Assembly: GCF_001718415.1 (NCBI RefSeq)
Contig: NZ_CP013378.1
Location: 2,976,001-3,040,000, forward strand
From: Burkholderia pseudomultivorans
GTDB lineage: Bacteria > Pseudomonadota > Gammaproteobacteria > Burkholderiales > Burkholderiaceae
Length of the DNA: 64,000 nt
Reading direction: 5' to 3'
The translations under genes and the position numbers were made by a program. Shown in pieces: positions 44,592 to 54,106 of this stretch (its first letter is position 1; each line of letters begins with the position of its first letter). The notes beneath the pieces are model-generated. The model made no database searches, had not been told where the DNA came from, and was given only the letters and a program-made list of their open reading frames with translations.

Positions 44592-46559
44592 TCAGTCGTC
44601 GCGTCGATAGTCGGCGACCGCGCCGGCGGCTGGCGCGACGGGATTGCCGCGCACGGGCTCGCCGCCGTCCGTGCGAGGTTGCGCGAGCAGCACGCAGCGG
44701 TCGACGAGCTCGCCGAACGAGGTGGTCGCCGACACCCCCATCTTCTGCCATAGCGCCGGGCACTCGGTGTCCCGCGCACACAGGCCGACGACGACGCCCG
44801 CCGATGTCGCGCGCTGGCTCAGACGGCGTATCAGGTTGCGCAGGTACGGTGGCGCATCGACGGCGTCGAGCGAGATCACGCTGATCACGGCTGGACCGGA
44901 CAGGCGCACGTCGCGCAAGCCGTTTCGCGGAAAGCGCTCGTGGCTTGCGCTGTCCGCCCGCAGACCGCGCTGGCGCAGCAGGCGTACCGCGATGGCGGCG
45001 ACGAGATCGTCCAGCTTGCCGCTGCCCGAGATGCAAAGCACCGACGGCACGCGATCGGCCGCGCTTTCCGGCTCCGGCGATGGCGGCGTGGAAGACGACG
45101 GCGTCGCGTCGCTGTCGGGTTCCAGGCCGTGTACGAGTTCCAGCACCGTTTCGCGGATGCGCCGTAATTGCTTCGGCGAGACGACCCCGCGCAGCAGGTC
45201 GATTCGCGCCTGGCGCAGCCCCTCGAGCGCAACGGCGTCGTAGTACTCGCAAAGCGAGCGCTTCTTCAGCAGCGCGTCGGCCTGCGCCAACGCCCGTTCG
45301 CGATCGCCCGTCAGCAGGCGTTGATAGAAGCGCTCGCCCGGCGTCAGGGCCGGTCTGTCGCCGAACAGCACATCGAGGAATTCGAGTCCGCTGATATAGC
45401 GGCCCAGAATCACCAGGCACAGCGTAAGCGGCGTGGAGAGCACCAGACCCACGGCGCCCCACAGCCAGCTCCAGAAGATCGCGGCGACGATCACCGCGAT
45501 CGGCGAAAGGCCGGTGCTGTGACCGTACACGAGCGGTTCGAGAAACTGGCCGGCGGCCACTTCGGTCACGCAAAAGAGCACGAGGGTCAGCACGATCGTC
45601 GACCAGTCGGGGCTGACGGCGGCTGCGAGAATCGCGGCCGGCAGCGCCGCGATCCACGCGCCGACATACGGCACGAAACGCATCAATCCCGCGATCACGC
45701 CGAACAGCAGCGCGCCGGGCAGGCCGATCACGGCGAGCCCGAAGCTGATCACCGCGCCGACACACACGTTGACGCACAGCTGCGCGAGAAAGTAGCGGCT
45801 GAGGCGCCGCGCGGCATCGCTCATGGCCGTCGTGGTGCGGTGCATGTCGCGCGACCCGGCAAGACGGATCAGGCGCTCGCGCAGGTCGGCGCGCTGCAGC
45901 AGGATGAAAATCGCAGTCACCATCACGATACCGATCGTCGCGAGCGGGCTGACGACCGGCGACAGGAATCCTTGCGCGAGCTTCAGCGGCGAAGGGGACG
46001 GCTCGTGAACTTCGACGGGCAACGGGGCCTTGTCGGCCGGCCCTGCGGGCTTGCTGCCCGCGGACGTGAGTTCCTCGCGCACGGGCGTCACGCGCTTCAG
46101 CGCGTCGATGGTCCGCGTGAGGACCGCGTCGGCGTGAACCACCACCGTTTGCTGAATATTGTCGATTCGACGCTCGATCGCAACCTGATAGCGGGGCAGG
46201 TCGGACGCCAGTTCCGCCAACTGCGCACCGATCAGGACCCCGAGTGCGGTCAGCACGGACAGCGCCACCCAGACCGCGACCAGCACCGACACCAGTTCGC
46301 CCAGGCGCAGCCGCCGCAGCAGATCGACCAGCGGCGCCAGCAGGAAACTCAGCAGCACGGCCAGCGTGATCGGAATCAGCACGGTGCGCCCGAAATACAT
46401 CGCGCAGACCATGACGACGCCCGTGACCAGCGAGGTCAGGGTCTTCAGGCCCGGCACGGCGGCGGGCGCGGCTTTGCGGCTGTGGGTGCCGGCCTCGCTG
46501 CGCGCCACGATGAATGGCGCTCGTCGGCCGTTCCTGCGTTGCTTTTCCAGTTTCCTCAT
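44592..46559 (-). CDS. AI-2E family (PerM-like) transporter with long C-terminal extension
   Basis: 655 residues from ATG 46559. The N-terminal about 370 residues are the AI-2E/UPF0118 membrane domain: VMVCAMYFGRTVLIPITLAVLLSFLLAPLVDLLRR, LGLAVIGLPGALLFGVIAGLMRFVPYVGAWIAALPAAILAAAV and GQFLEPLVYGHSTGLSPIAVIVAAIFWSWLWG. Another about 270 residues follow: a helical part, a Ser/Pro-rich linker, and a domain whose strand-loop pattern (PSVLCISGSGKLDDLVAAIAVRLLRQRG ... ISVISLDAVDAPPYLRNLIRRL) resembles a small Rossmann or B12-binding-like fold. Usual family members lack this. Function of the fusion is unknown. Confidence 0.87.
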   Translation of the reverse strand: MRKLEKQRRNGRRAPFIVARSEAGTHSRKAAPAAVPGLKTLTSLVTGVVMVCAMYFGRTVLIPITLAVLLSFLLAPLVDLLRRLRLGELVSVLVAVWVALSVLTALGVLIGAQLAELASDLPRYQVAIERRIDNIQQTVVVHADAVLTRTIDALKRVTPVREELTSAGSKPAGPADKAPLPVEVHEPSPSPLKLAQGFLSPVVSPLATIGIVMVTAIFILLQRADLRERLIRLAGSRDMHRTTTAMSDAARRLSRYFLAQLCVNVCVGAVISFGLAVIGLPGALLFGVIAGLMRFVPYVGAWIAALPAAILAAAVSPDWSTIVLTLVLFCVTEVAAGQFLEPLVYGHSTGLSPIAVIVAAIFWSWLWGAVGLVLSTPLTLCLVILGRYISGLEFLDVLFGDRPALTPGERFYQRLLTGDRERALAQADALLKKRSLCEYYDAVALEGLRQARIDLLRGVVSPKQLRRIRETVLELVHGLEPDSDATPSSSTPPSPEPESAADRVPSVLCISGSGKLDDLVAAIAVRLLRQRGLRADSASHERFPRNGLRDVRLSGPAVISVISLDAVDAPPYLRNLIRRLSQRATSAGVVVGLCARDTECPALWQKMGVSATTSFGELVDRCVLLAQPRTDGGEPVRGNPVAPAAGAVADYRRDD

Positions 46560-46827
46560 GACAGGCTGGCCGGGACGATCCGGCGGTGACGCACAGGGAG
46601 CCCGGCGCGAGCGGCGGCAGTCGAGGCCGGCGCCCGCAGCGAAGCGTGACGTCAGGATGACGGGCTGCACGGCGCGGCCGGCAGGTCGAACGACGGCCAC
46701 GCTGGCAGCCGCCGTGCATCGGCCGGCGGCGCATTGGTGTCCGGGAGACGCAACGATCGTGCCTGACCGCAGGCTTGCGTCGCCTGGGGTTCCCTGCACG
46801 CACGCGCACGAACCGCGGCCCGCAGAA

Positions 46828-49176
46828 TCAGTGAGTCGCCTTGGGCAACGGCAGCCCAAGAGCGGACGAATGGGGCGCGTTCGAAACCGGCGTGCCGGGC
46901 GGCAGGCGCAGCCCGTTCGACTTCTTGCGCTGGCCCGGCGGCGGCGCGGTCGGTTGCTGCGACTGCATGGCCGCTATCAGCTGCTGGCAGGGCAGCGGTT
47001 TGTGGTTGCTCGGCGCGATCAACGGAATCAGCGCCGCGAACGGGTTGATCAGGCCGAGGCCGACCATCGCGCCGCCGCGCAGGGCGAGCGCCGTCGGATT
47101 CACGCCGACGTGCGGCTTCTTGAAGGTGCCCTTGACGTAGAGCGGCGAGCGCAGCGTAAAGATGCGGAAGCCCTTCGTGTGCGGGTGTATGCCGAGATCC
47201 ATCGTTTCGTTCTTCATGTCGACCTTGCCGTCGACGTTGATGACGGCGTCGTCCGTGTCGAGCGCGAACGCATGCGAATCGAGCACGCCGTCCGTGACGA
47301 TGAAATCGGCGGCCGCGCAGTTGATATGCACGACGCGATTGCCATACAGCTTTTCGTAGACGACGTTCGCGACGTTGAGGCCTGCGGCTTCCAGCAGCAG
47401 ACGGCTGAGCGTGCCGTCGGTGACGAGCAGCTTCACCTCGCCGTTGGAACTGGCCGCGAGCGCCGCCGGCGTGTTGCCGGTCGCGGACAGTTGCGCGTCG
47501 CCATTGACTTCACCGAGCGCGCTCTGCATCGTCTTCGCGGTCGGCAGCAATTGCTTCAGCTTCAGACCGCGCACGCGCGTCGAAGCGCGCGCCTTGAGCG
47601 GCCGCGCGCGACCGTCGAGATGGAGATCCGATGCGATCGAGCCGCCCGCGACGCCGAACTTCAGCGGCTGCAGCGACAGTACGCCGTCGGTCATCACGAT
47701 GTGCGTGTACAGATCCGTGACGGGCAGTGCCGGATCCTTGATGATGCGCCGGCCCGTGAATTTCACGTCGGCATCGATTGCGCTCCAGCGCTCCGTGCGA
47801 AAGCCTTCGACCGGCAGCGCCTTGTTCGACGGCTGACGCGCGGTCTCGCCGCGTCTTGCCTTGCTCGCATTGCTGTCCGCGCCCACCACCGGCGCCAGAT
47901 CCTTGAACTGCAGCAGCTTCGAGACCACTTCGCCCTTGAGCAGCGGCCGCGGCTGGCGCTGCGTATAGACCAGCATGCCGCCCAGATCGCTGCCGCCCAC
48001 GCGGCTTGAAAATTTTTCATAACGGAACACGCTGTTGCCCGGCTGGATGTTGCCGGTCAGGTGGCCCTCCGTGGCATAGGGCGGTGTCTGGGGCAGCGTG
48101 ATGCCCGTCAGTTGATACAGGCGATCGAGGCTCGATCCTTGCAGCCACAGACGCAAATCGACGGCTGCCAGATGCGCGGGATCGGTGACGGTGCCGACCA
48201 GTGCAACGTGCAGGTCGCCCGCCCGGACGTCGGCCTGTACCGGCACCGGCCGCGACGCGTCCTGCAGCGCGAGCACGCCGCCGAGCTTGCCGCTGCCGGA
48301 CAGCGCCGAATGGCGGTAGTTGCCGGTTACGGTCCAGCCGATCCCGTATTGCGGCTCGCTCTTCTGCTGCGCGGCGGGGGCGGTCGTGCCGCTTGCCGCC
48401 GGCTGGCCGCTCGAAGCCGTGCTTGCGGGCGCGGCGGATGCCGCAGACGCCGCAGACGCCGCCGATGCTGCCGCTCGCGCCTGCCTGCTCAGTTGTTGCG
48501 CGCCTTGCTTGCCGACCGTCTCGGCCGATGCGCTGCGCGATTTGCTTTCCTGCTGCTTGAGGACTTCGCCGATCGGGATCGCGTGGCCGAGCGTGTTGAC
48601 CGTCGTCTGCATCACGAGTCCTTTCTGCTGGTCGGACAGCGCGATGTCGCCCTTGTCGAGCCGGATGTCGTGCAGGTCGAGCTTCCACGCCAGCGGATGC
48701 GCGGACGACTTGAACTTGAAGGTCCAGTTGTTTCGTCCGTCGGCGAGCCGCTCGAGGTCGACGGAAGGGCTGACCAGATTGATGGTCGGAATCACGATGT
48801 CGTGCGTGAGCAGCGGCAGCAGTTTCACCTGGAAGTCGATTTGGTCCAGCGTCGCGAAGTACCGCTGTTTCGCCCAGTCCGGGTTGGCGATCGTGATATT
48901 GCGCGCGGCAAAGGTCGGCCACGGCACCCAAGCGCGCCAGCCGGTCTCACCGGTGGCGCGATGCCAGCGCACGGTCAGATCGCCGTTGATTGCGAACGGA
49001 CGACCGATCGCGGCGCTGACCTTGTCGTCGACCATCGGCCGCGCGCGATTCCAGTCGAACGTGAAAATGAACAGCGCGATCGCCGCGATCAGAATGATCA
49101 GCACCGCGACGAGCCACGCAACGACTTTGCCTGTCACTTTGGCGATCGTCATGCTGGACGCGTTCGATAGGGCCAT
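46828..49176 (-). CDS. AsmA family protein
   Basis: 782 residues from ATG 49176 (ATG 49152 also possible). One N-terminal helix (VVAWLVAVLIILIAAIALFIFTF) precedes the AsmA signature (VDDKVSAAIGRPFAINGDLTVRWH, ARNITIANPDWA) and a long beta-rich periplasmic part with an Ala/Ser-rich insert at about residues 240-270. The C-terminal AsmA_2 part (LLVTDGTLSRLLLEAAGLNVANVVYEKLYG) is present. AsmA-like proteins are bridge-like lipid-transport or envelope-assembly proteins anchored in the inner membrane. Confidence 0.9.
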   Translation of the reverse strand: MALSNASSMTIAKVTGKVVAWLVAVLIILIAAIALFIFTFDWNRARPMVDDKVSAAIGRPFAINGDLTVRWHRATGETGWRAWVPWPTFAARNITIANPDWAKQRYFATLDQIDFQVKLLPLLTHDIVIPTINLVSPSVDLERLADGRNNWTFKFKSSAHPLAWKLDLHDIRLDKGDIALSDQQKGLVMQTTVNTLGHAIPIGEVLKQQESKSRSASAETVGKQGAQQLSRQARAAASAASAASAASAAPASTASSGQPAASGTTAPAAQQKSEPQYGIGWTVTGNYRHSALSGSGKLGGVLALQDASRPVPVQADVRAGDLHVALVGTVTDPAHLAAVDLRLWLQGSSLDRLYQLTGITLPQTPPYATEGHLTGNIQPGNSVFRYEKFSSRVGGSDLGGMLVYTQRQPRPLLKGEVVSKLLQFKDLAPVVGADSNASKARRGETARQPSNKALPVEGFRTERWSAIDADVKFTGRRIIKDPALPVTDLYTHIVMTDGVLSLQPLKFGVAGGSIASDLHLDGRARPLKARASTRVRGLKLKQLLPTAKTMQSALGEVNGDAQLSATGNTPAALAASSNGEVKLLVTDGTLSRLLLEAAGLNVANVVYEKLYGNRVVHINCAAADFIVTDGVLDSHAFALDTDDAVINVDGKVDMKNETMDLGIHPHTKGFRIFTLRSPLYVKGTFKKPHVGVNPTALALRGGAMVGLGLINPFAALIPLIAPSNHKPLPCQQLIAAMQSQQPTAPPPGQRKKSNGLRLPPGTPVSNAPHSSALGLPLPKATH

Positions 49177-49504
49177 GGCGGAAGTGTTGGATTCACGGTC
49201 CGGCCCCTCGCGGGCCGGGTTGGCAGCAAGGCAGCAATCGCCGTACCGCGAACCGGTCCGGCGCCTCGGGATGGTCGAGCGGGGTCGTGAAGACAGGGCG
49301 AAGCAGCGGCGGCGTCGGGCCGCTTTTGCGAGGAGGCGCAAAAATTGCGCGGGCCGCAGAGGGGGCCGCGTTCGGCCGCAACACGCTGGGGGCGACTGTG
49401 TTCGCGGCGTGCGGGCACTGCTTTTGCTATCGGGTTATCGACCGACCGCAAACATTGAGCGGAAATGGAGCCACAGATTTCCCACCGGATAAAGGAGCAG
49501 ATCG
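49177..49504. other. 328-bp divergent region between asmA-like and ferritin-like genes
   Basis: No gene on either strand that I can support. Expected to hold two divergent promoters; I see no clear consensus hexamers or operator. Confidence 0.4.
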
Positions 49505-50095
49505 ATGACGAAGTCAGCTGCAACCAACGAGGCCGTACCTGAATCGAGCGATCCGTTCGTGCTGGATCTGAAAAAAATTCGCGAAGACGCGCGCAAGCAC
49601 ATGTCGGACGGCCCGGTCACGCAAACCTACGGCGCGGACCGCACCAAGGTGCTGAAGCTGCTCAATGACGCGCTGGCGACCGAGATCGTCTGCACGCTGC
49701 GTTACAAGCGGCACTACTTCATGGCGAGGGGCATCAATTCGGAAGCCGTCGCGCAGGAATTCGCGCAGCACGCGACCGAGGAGCAGGAGCACGCCGACCG
49801 GATCGCCGAGCGCATCGTGCAACTCGGCGGCGAGCCCGATTTTGCGCCGGACGGCCTGAAAACGCGTGCGCATTCGGAGTACAAGGAGGGCACCGACCTG
49901 ACCAGCATGATCGGCGAGAACCTGGTGGCCGAGCGGATCGCCATCGATACGTACCGGGAGATCATCCGGTATCTCGGCGATAAGGACGTGACCACACGCC
50001 GGCTGTTCGAGGAAATTCTCGCGGTCGAGGAAGAGCATGCCGACGATATGGCCGATTTGCTCCAGGGGCGCGGGCAGTCGGCGGGAGGCGCGTGA
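49505..50095 (+). CDS. Ferritin-like (bacterioferritin/Dps-type) protein
   Basis: 196 residues from ATG 49505 behind AAGGAG. A four-helix ferritin-like bundle: LNDALATEIVCTLRYKRHYFMARG, EFAQHATEEQEHADRIAERIVQLGG, GENLVAERIAIDTYREIIRYLG and TRRLFEEILAVEEEHADDMADLL. The E...ExxH pairs (EEQEHAD and EEEHADD) are the di-iron ligands. An N-terminal extension of about 45 residues is Ser/Lys-rich. Probably iron storage or DNA protection in stress. Confidence 0.88.
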   Translation: MTKSAATNEAVPESSDPFVLDLKKIREDARKHMSDGPVTQTYGADRTKVLKLLNDALATEIVCTLRYKRHYFMARGINSEAVAQEFAQHATEEQEHADRIAERIVQLGGEPDFAPDGLKTRAHSEYKEGTDLTSMIGENLVAERIAIDTYREIIRYLGDKDVTTRRLFEEILAVEEEHADDMADLLQGRGQSAGGA

Positions 50096-50122
50096 AGCGC
50101 GGGGTTTGCCCTATCTGAAATG

Positions 50123-50153
50123 AAAAAAGGTCGGCGGGAAGCCGACCTTTTTT
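50123..50153. terminator. Terminator after the ferritin-like gene / degenerate element
   Basis: AAAAAAGGTCGGC, loop GGGAA, GCCGACCTTTTTT; functional on both strands and homologous to the terminators of the tRNA-Leu cassettes. Confidence 0.85.
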
Positions 50154-50165
50154 CATCAGACCGAC

Positions 50166-50227
50166 AGTGTCCGGGAGGCGACTCGGTCACACGAGCGCAA
50201 AGCGCGCAGGCGCTTTGCTTCCTGGGC
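50166..50227 (-). repeat. Degenerate, shortened tRNA-Leu-ended element (copy 4)
   Basis: About 62 nt aligning with both ends of the 107-nt element. It retains the GCAAAGCGC hairpin and the acceptor 5' strand GCCCAGG but has lost the central palindrome, and its 3' acceptor strand is mutated (TGTCCGGG on the plus strand for TGCCCAGG). It occupies the same place relative to the third tRNA-Leu as the intact copies. Confidence 0.75.
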
Positions 50228-50234
50228 CCAAAAT

Positions 50235-50265
50235 GAAAAAGGCCGGCATAAAGCCGGCCTTTTAT
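50235..50265 (-). terminator. Terminator after tRNA-Leu (copy 3)
   Basis: AAAAGGCCGGC, loop TTTAT, GCCGGCCTTTTT on the minus strand. Confidence 0.85.
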
Positions 50266-50273
50266 AAAACAGA

Positions 50274-50360
50274 TGGTGCCCAGGAGAGGACTCGAACCTC
50301 CACGGTGTTGCCACCGCTAGGACCTGAACCTAGTGCGTCTACCAATTCCGCCACCTGGGC
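50274..50360 (-). tRNA. tRNA-Leu (anticodon CAG), third copy
   Basis: Same 87-nt sequence as the copies at 37545 and 38814, with encoded CCA. Confidence 0.97.
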
Positions 50361-50396
50361 ACGTTTCGCAGTAGCTGCTTGCTGCAAAGAAGCGAA

Positions 50397-50424
50397 ATTA
50401 TAGCGCCCCAATTTCCCGTGTCAA
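50397..50424 (-). promoter_or_regulatory. Consensus sigma-70 promoter of tRNA-Leu copy 3
   Basis: TTGACA, 16-bp spacer, TATAAT on the minus strand; both hexamers perfect. Confidence 0.9.
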
Positions 50425-50610
50425 CACTTTTTTTCAATGCACCGCGAACCGGCCGTCGCGGCGCAGGGGCGCGGCATTCGCGTCATCGGACGACACAGCG
50501 CGGGTGATAGAATGATCCGCCGCCGTCACTATAGAACTGTCTGACGGACACTTCTATGTTGATGCCGTGCACCATCAGACAACGCAACGAGAACAATCAT
50601 CGACAAACCC

Positions 50611-53073
50611 TTGAGCAAATATCCGTACCCCATTCCGAGCCGTGAAGAGATTCTCGGCGTGCTGCGTACGAGCGATGCGCCGCTGGCCGCCAACGACATC
50701 GCCGAAGCACTGTCGATCAAGCGTCAGGAGCGCGAAGGGTTCTTCCGGCGCGTCGCCGCGATGGAGCGCGACGGCCAGATCCGGCTCGACAAGCGCGGGC
50801 ATTACCAGCTCACCCATCCGTCGAACTTCGTCGCCGGTCGCGTGCAGGGCCATCGCGACGGCTACGGCTTCGTGATCCGCGACGACGGCCAGGACGACCT
50901 GTTCCTGCCGAACGGCGAAATGCAGAAGGTCATGCACAACGACCGCGTGCTGGCGCGGATCGTCGGTTACGACCGACGCGGCCGGCCCGAAGGGCATGTC
51001 GTCGAGGTGACCGAGCGCGCCAACAAGCGCGTGATCGGCCGCCTGCTCAACGAGAACGGCGCGCTGATCGTCGCGCCCGAAGACAAGCGCATCGGCCATG
51101 ACATCCTGATCACGCAGAACGTGAAGAAGGCGAAGGTCGGGCAGGTCGTCGTGGTCGAGCTGACCGATTTCCCGAGCCGCCATTCGCAGCCGCTCGGGCG
51201 CGTCGTCGAGGTGCTCGGCGACATCGACGATCCGGGCATGGAGATCGAGATCGCGGTGCGCAAGTACGGCGTGCCGCACGAGTTCAGCCAGCCGGCGCTC
51301 GACGATGCCGCCGCGCTGCCGGACAAGGTGCGGCCGACCGACCTGCGCTTCCGGGTCGACCTGCGCGACGTGCCGCTCGTGACGATCGACGGCGAGGACG
51401 CGCGCGACTTCGACGATGCGGTCTACTGCGAGCCGGTCAAGGTCGGCCGCGGCGACGGCTTCCGCCTGATCGTCGCGATCGCCGACGTGTCGCACTACGT
51501 GCAGCCGGGCAGCGGGCTCGACGCCGACGCGCTCGAACGCAGCACGTCGGTCTACTTCCCGCGCCGCGTGATCCCGATGCTGCCGGAGAAGCTGTCGAAC
51601 GGCCTGTGCTCGCTGAATCCGCAGGTCGACCGCTGCGTGCTCGCGTGCGACATCGTGATCACCTCGCGCGGCGAGATCAAGGCGTACCAGTTCTATCCGG
51701 CCGTCATCCATTCGGCCGCGCGCCTGACCTATACGGAAGTCGCGGCGGTGCTGGCGAACACGAAAGGGCCGGAGGCCGCGCGCCGGGCGGAGCTGCTGCC
51801 GCACCTGCAGAACCTGTACGGCGTCTACAAGGCGCTGTTCGCCGCGCGCCAGAAGCGCGGCGCGATCGACTTCGACACGACCGAGACGTATATCGTCTGC
51901 AACGCGCAGGGCAAGATCGAGCAGATCGTGCCGCGCCAGCGCAACGACGCGCACAAGCTGATCGAGGAGTGCATGCTGGCGGCGAACGTCTGCGCCGCCG
52001 ACTTCCTGAAGCGCAACAAGCATCCGGGCCTGTACCGCGTGCATGCGGGGCCGACGCCCGAGAAGCTCGAGAACCTGCGCGCGTTCCTGCGCGGCATGGG
52101 GCTGACGCTCGGCGGCGGCGACAAGCCGCATGCGAGCGACTACGCCGCGCTGATGGCGCAGATCCGCGACCGGCCCGACGCGCAGATGCTGCAGCCGATG
52201 CTGCTGCGCTCGATGCAGCAGGCCGTGTACAGCCCGGACAACATCGGCCACTTCGGTCTCGCCTACGAAGCCTATGCGCACTTCACGAGCCCGATTCGCC
52301 GCTATCCGGACCTGCTCACGCACCGCGCGATCTACGCGATCCTGTCGGGCAAGAAGTACGTGCCGAAGGCGCCGGACGGCTTCGAGCTGAACACCGCGCT
52401 GTCGCCGCGCGCACGCGCGATGCAGCAGGCCGACGACGAGGCGCGCAGCCGCACGCGTACCAACACCGCGATCTGGGAAGAACTCGGCCTGCACTGCTCG
52501 GCGAACGAGCGGCGCGCGGACGAGGCGTCGCGCGACGTCGAGGCCTGGCTCAAGTGCTACTTCATGCGCGACAAGCTCGGCGAGGAATACGGCGGGATGG
52601 TGAACGGCGTCACGTCGTTCGGCATCTTCGTGCAGCTCGACACGCTGTTCATCGAAGGGCTCGTGCACGTCACGGAGCTCGGCTCGGATTACTTCCAGTA
52701 CGACGAGATCAAGAACGAACTGCGCGGCGAGCGCACGGGCATCCGCTATCGGCTGTCGGACCGGGTCCGCGTGCAGGTGAGCCGCGTCGATCTCGATGCG
52801 CGCAAGATCGACTTCCGTCTCGTGCGCGACACGCCGGTGAAGGCGCCGCGTCCGCCGGCCGCGCCCGCCGCAGCCGGCGCCGAGCGCGGCAACGGCCCGC
52901 GTGTGCGTGCGCTGCCGGCAGCCGAAGAGGCCGCGCCGCGCCGCAAGAAGGCCGCCAGCGCGCCGAGCGTCGCCGTGAAGGAAGCGCGCGCCGCACGCGC
53001 CGCCGCGAAGAAGAAGGGCGGCGCGCCGGCGAAGCCGACCGCGAAGAAAACGCACGCGCGCAAGAAGTATTGA
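50611..53073 (+). CDS. rnr: Ribonuclease R
   Basis: 820-residue 3'-5' exoribonuclease that degrades structured RNA. Order: N-terminal HTH (SREEILGVLRTSDAPLAANDIAEAL), cold-shock domains (GRVQGHRDGYGFVIRDDGQDDLFLPN), RNB catalytic domain with VTIDGEDARDFDDAVYC, S1 domain (GEEYGGMVNGVTSFGIFVQL) and a Lys/Ala/Arg-rich tail. The start appears to be TTG 50611: no in-frame ATG or GTG lies between it and the upstream TGA at 50560. Followed by rlmB, 140 bp downstream, as in other beta-proteobacteria. Confidence 0.94.
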   Translation: MSKYPYPIPSREEILGVLRTSDAPLAANDIAEALSIKRQEREGFFRRVAAMERDGQIRLDKRGHYQLTHPSNFVAGRVQGHRDGYGFVIRDDGQDDLFLPNGEMQKVMHNDRVLARIVGYDRRGRPEGHVVEVTERANKRVIGRLLNENGALIVAPEDKRIGHDILITQNVKKAKVGQVVVVELTDFPSRHSQPLGRVVEVLGDIDDPGMEIEIAVRKYGVPHEFSQPALDDAAALPDKVRPTDLRFRVDLRDVPLVTIDGEDARDFDDAVYCEPVKVGRGDGFRLIVAIADVSHYVQPGSGLDADALERSTSVYFPRRVIPMLPEKLSNGLCSLNPQVDRCVLACDIVITSRGEIKAYQFYPAVIHSAARLTYTEVAAVLANTKGPEAARRAELLPHLQNLYGVYKALFAARQKRGAIDFDTTETYIVCNAQGKIEQIVPRQRNDAHKLIEECMLAANVCAADFLKRNKHPGLYRVHAGPTPEKLENLRAFLRGMGLTLGGGDKPHASDYAALMAQIRDRPDAQMLQPMLLRSMQQAVYSPDNIGHFGLAYEAYAHFTSPIRRYPDLLTHRAIYAILSGKKYVPKAPDGFELNTALSPRARAMQQADDEARSRTRTNTAIWEELGLHCSANERRADEASRDVEAWLKCYFMRDKLGEEYGGMVNGVTSFGIFVQLDTLFIEGLVHVTELGSDYFQYDEIKNELRGERTGIRYRLSDRVRVQVSRVDLDARKIDFRLVRDTPVKAPRPPAAPAAAGAERGNGPRVRALPAAEEAAPRRKKAASAPSVAVKEARAARAAAKKKGGAPAKPTAKKTHARKKY

Positions 53074-53109
53074 GCGTTCGGGGCGGCACGCCCCGCAGTA
53101 TCGAGAGAC

Positions 53110-53155
53110 GCCGCGTGGCCGGTCACGAGCCGGCCGCGCGGCGCTTTCCTTTTCC
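53110..53155 (+). terminator. Hairpin terminator between rnr and rlmB
   Basis: GCCGCGTGGCCGG (53110-53122) pairs with CCGGCCGCGCGGC (53130-53142), one mismatch, followed by the pyrimidine-rich tract GCTTTCCTTTTCC. Confidence 0.6.
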
Positions 53156-53213
53156 ATGGACCGCGGTTGCGCGCATTGCGCGGCCGCACGTTTGATCGAA
53201 GGTTGTTCCAGTC

Positions 53214-53957
53214 ATGTCACGTCTGAAGGTTCTTTACGGTTTTCATGCGGTGACCGCACGCTTGCGGCACGACGCATCGACGGTTGCGGAGGTGCTGTAC
53301 GACCAGACGCGCCGCGACCGCCGCATGCAGGAGTTCCTGCATGCCGCGAAAGAAGCGGGCGTGCGGCTGATCGCGGCCGACGAGACGCGCCTGTGGGGAC
53401 TCGCGCATACCGAGCGCCACCAGGGTGTGGTCGCGCGCGTCGAGGACATTCCGCTCGCGCAGAACCTGTCCGAGCTGCTCGACGGCATCAACGGTCCGGC
53501 GCTGCTGCTCGTGCTCGACGGCGTCACCGATCCGCACAACCTCGGCGCGTGCCTGCGCGTGGCCGATGCGGCCGGCGCGCACGCGGTGATCGCGCCGCGC
53601 GATCGTGCGGTCGGTCTCAACGCAACCGCGGCGAAGGTCGCGAGCGGCGCGGCCGACACCGTGCCGTACATCACCGTGACGAACCTCGCCCGCGCGCTGC
53701 GCGAGCTGAAGGACGCCGGCGTGTGGATCATCGGCACCTCGGACGAGGCATCGGCGACGCTGCACGACACGAGGCTCGACGGCCCCGTCGCGATCGTGAT
53801 GGGCGCCGAAGGCGAGGGGATGCGCCGGCTCACGCGCGATACCTGCGACGAGGTGATGAGCATCCCGATGGCCGGCAGCGTGGAAAGCCTGAACGTATCG
53901 GTCGCGAGCGGCGTGTGCCTGTACGAAGCCGTGCGCCAGCGACGCGCGAAGGGCTGA
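53214..53957 (+). CDS. rlmB: 23S rRNA (guanosine-2251-2'-O)-methyltransferase RlmB
   Basis: 247-residue SpoU-family methyltransferase. A substrate-binding N-domain ([13 protein letters not shown] ... [15 protein letters not shown]) is followed by the knotted SPOUT domain: [27 protein letters not shown] (motif 1), [14 protein letters not shown] (motif 2) and [23 protein letters not shown] (motif 3). It uses SAM to methylate the peptidyl-transferase region of 23S rRNA. Confidence 0.95.
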   Translation: MSRLKVLYGFHAVTARLRHDASTVAEVLYDQTRRDRRMQEFLHAAKEAGVRLIAADETRLWGLAHTERHQGVVARVEDIPLAQNLSELLDGINGPALLLVLDGVTDPHNLGACLRVADAAGAHAVIAPRDRAVGLNATAAKVASGAADTVPYITVTNLARALRELKDAGVWIIGTSDEASATLHDTRLDGPVAIVMGAEGEGMRRLTRDTCDEVMSIPMAGSVESLNVSVASGVCLYEAVRQRRAKG

Positions 53958-54106
53958 CGCGACGCGCGGCGGCCGGCCGGCCCGCAATCATCGTTTCGAA
54001 GCCGGCCCGCGCGCCATGTTGCCCGGCGTGGCGAGCGGCTAGAATGACCCGCACGGCGTGCGTCGCGCTTCGTCGCCGCGCGCGGTTCTCTTCGGGTATC
54101 GCATCC

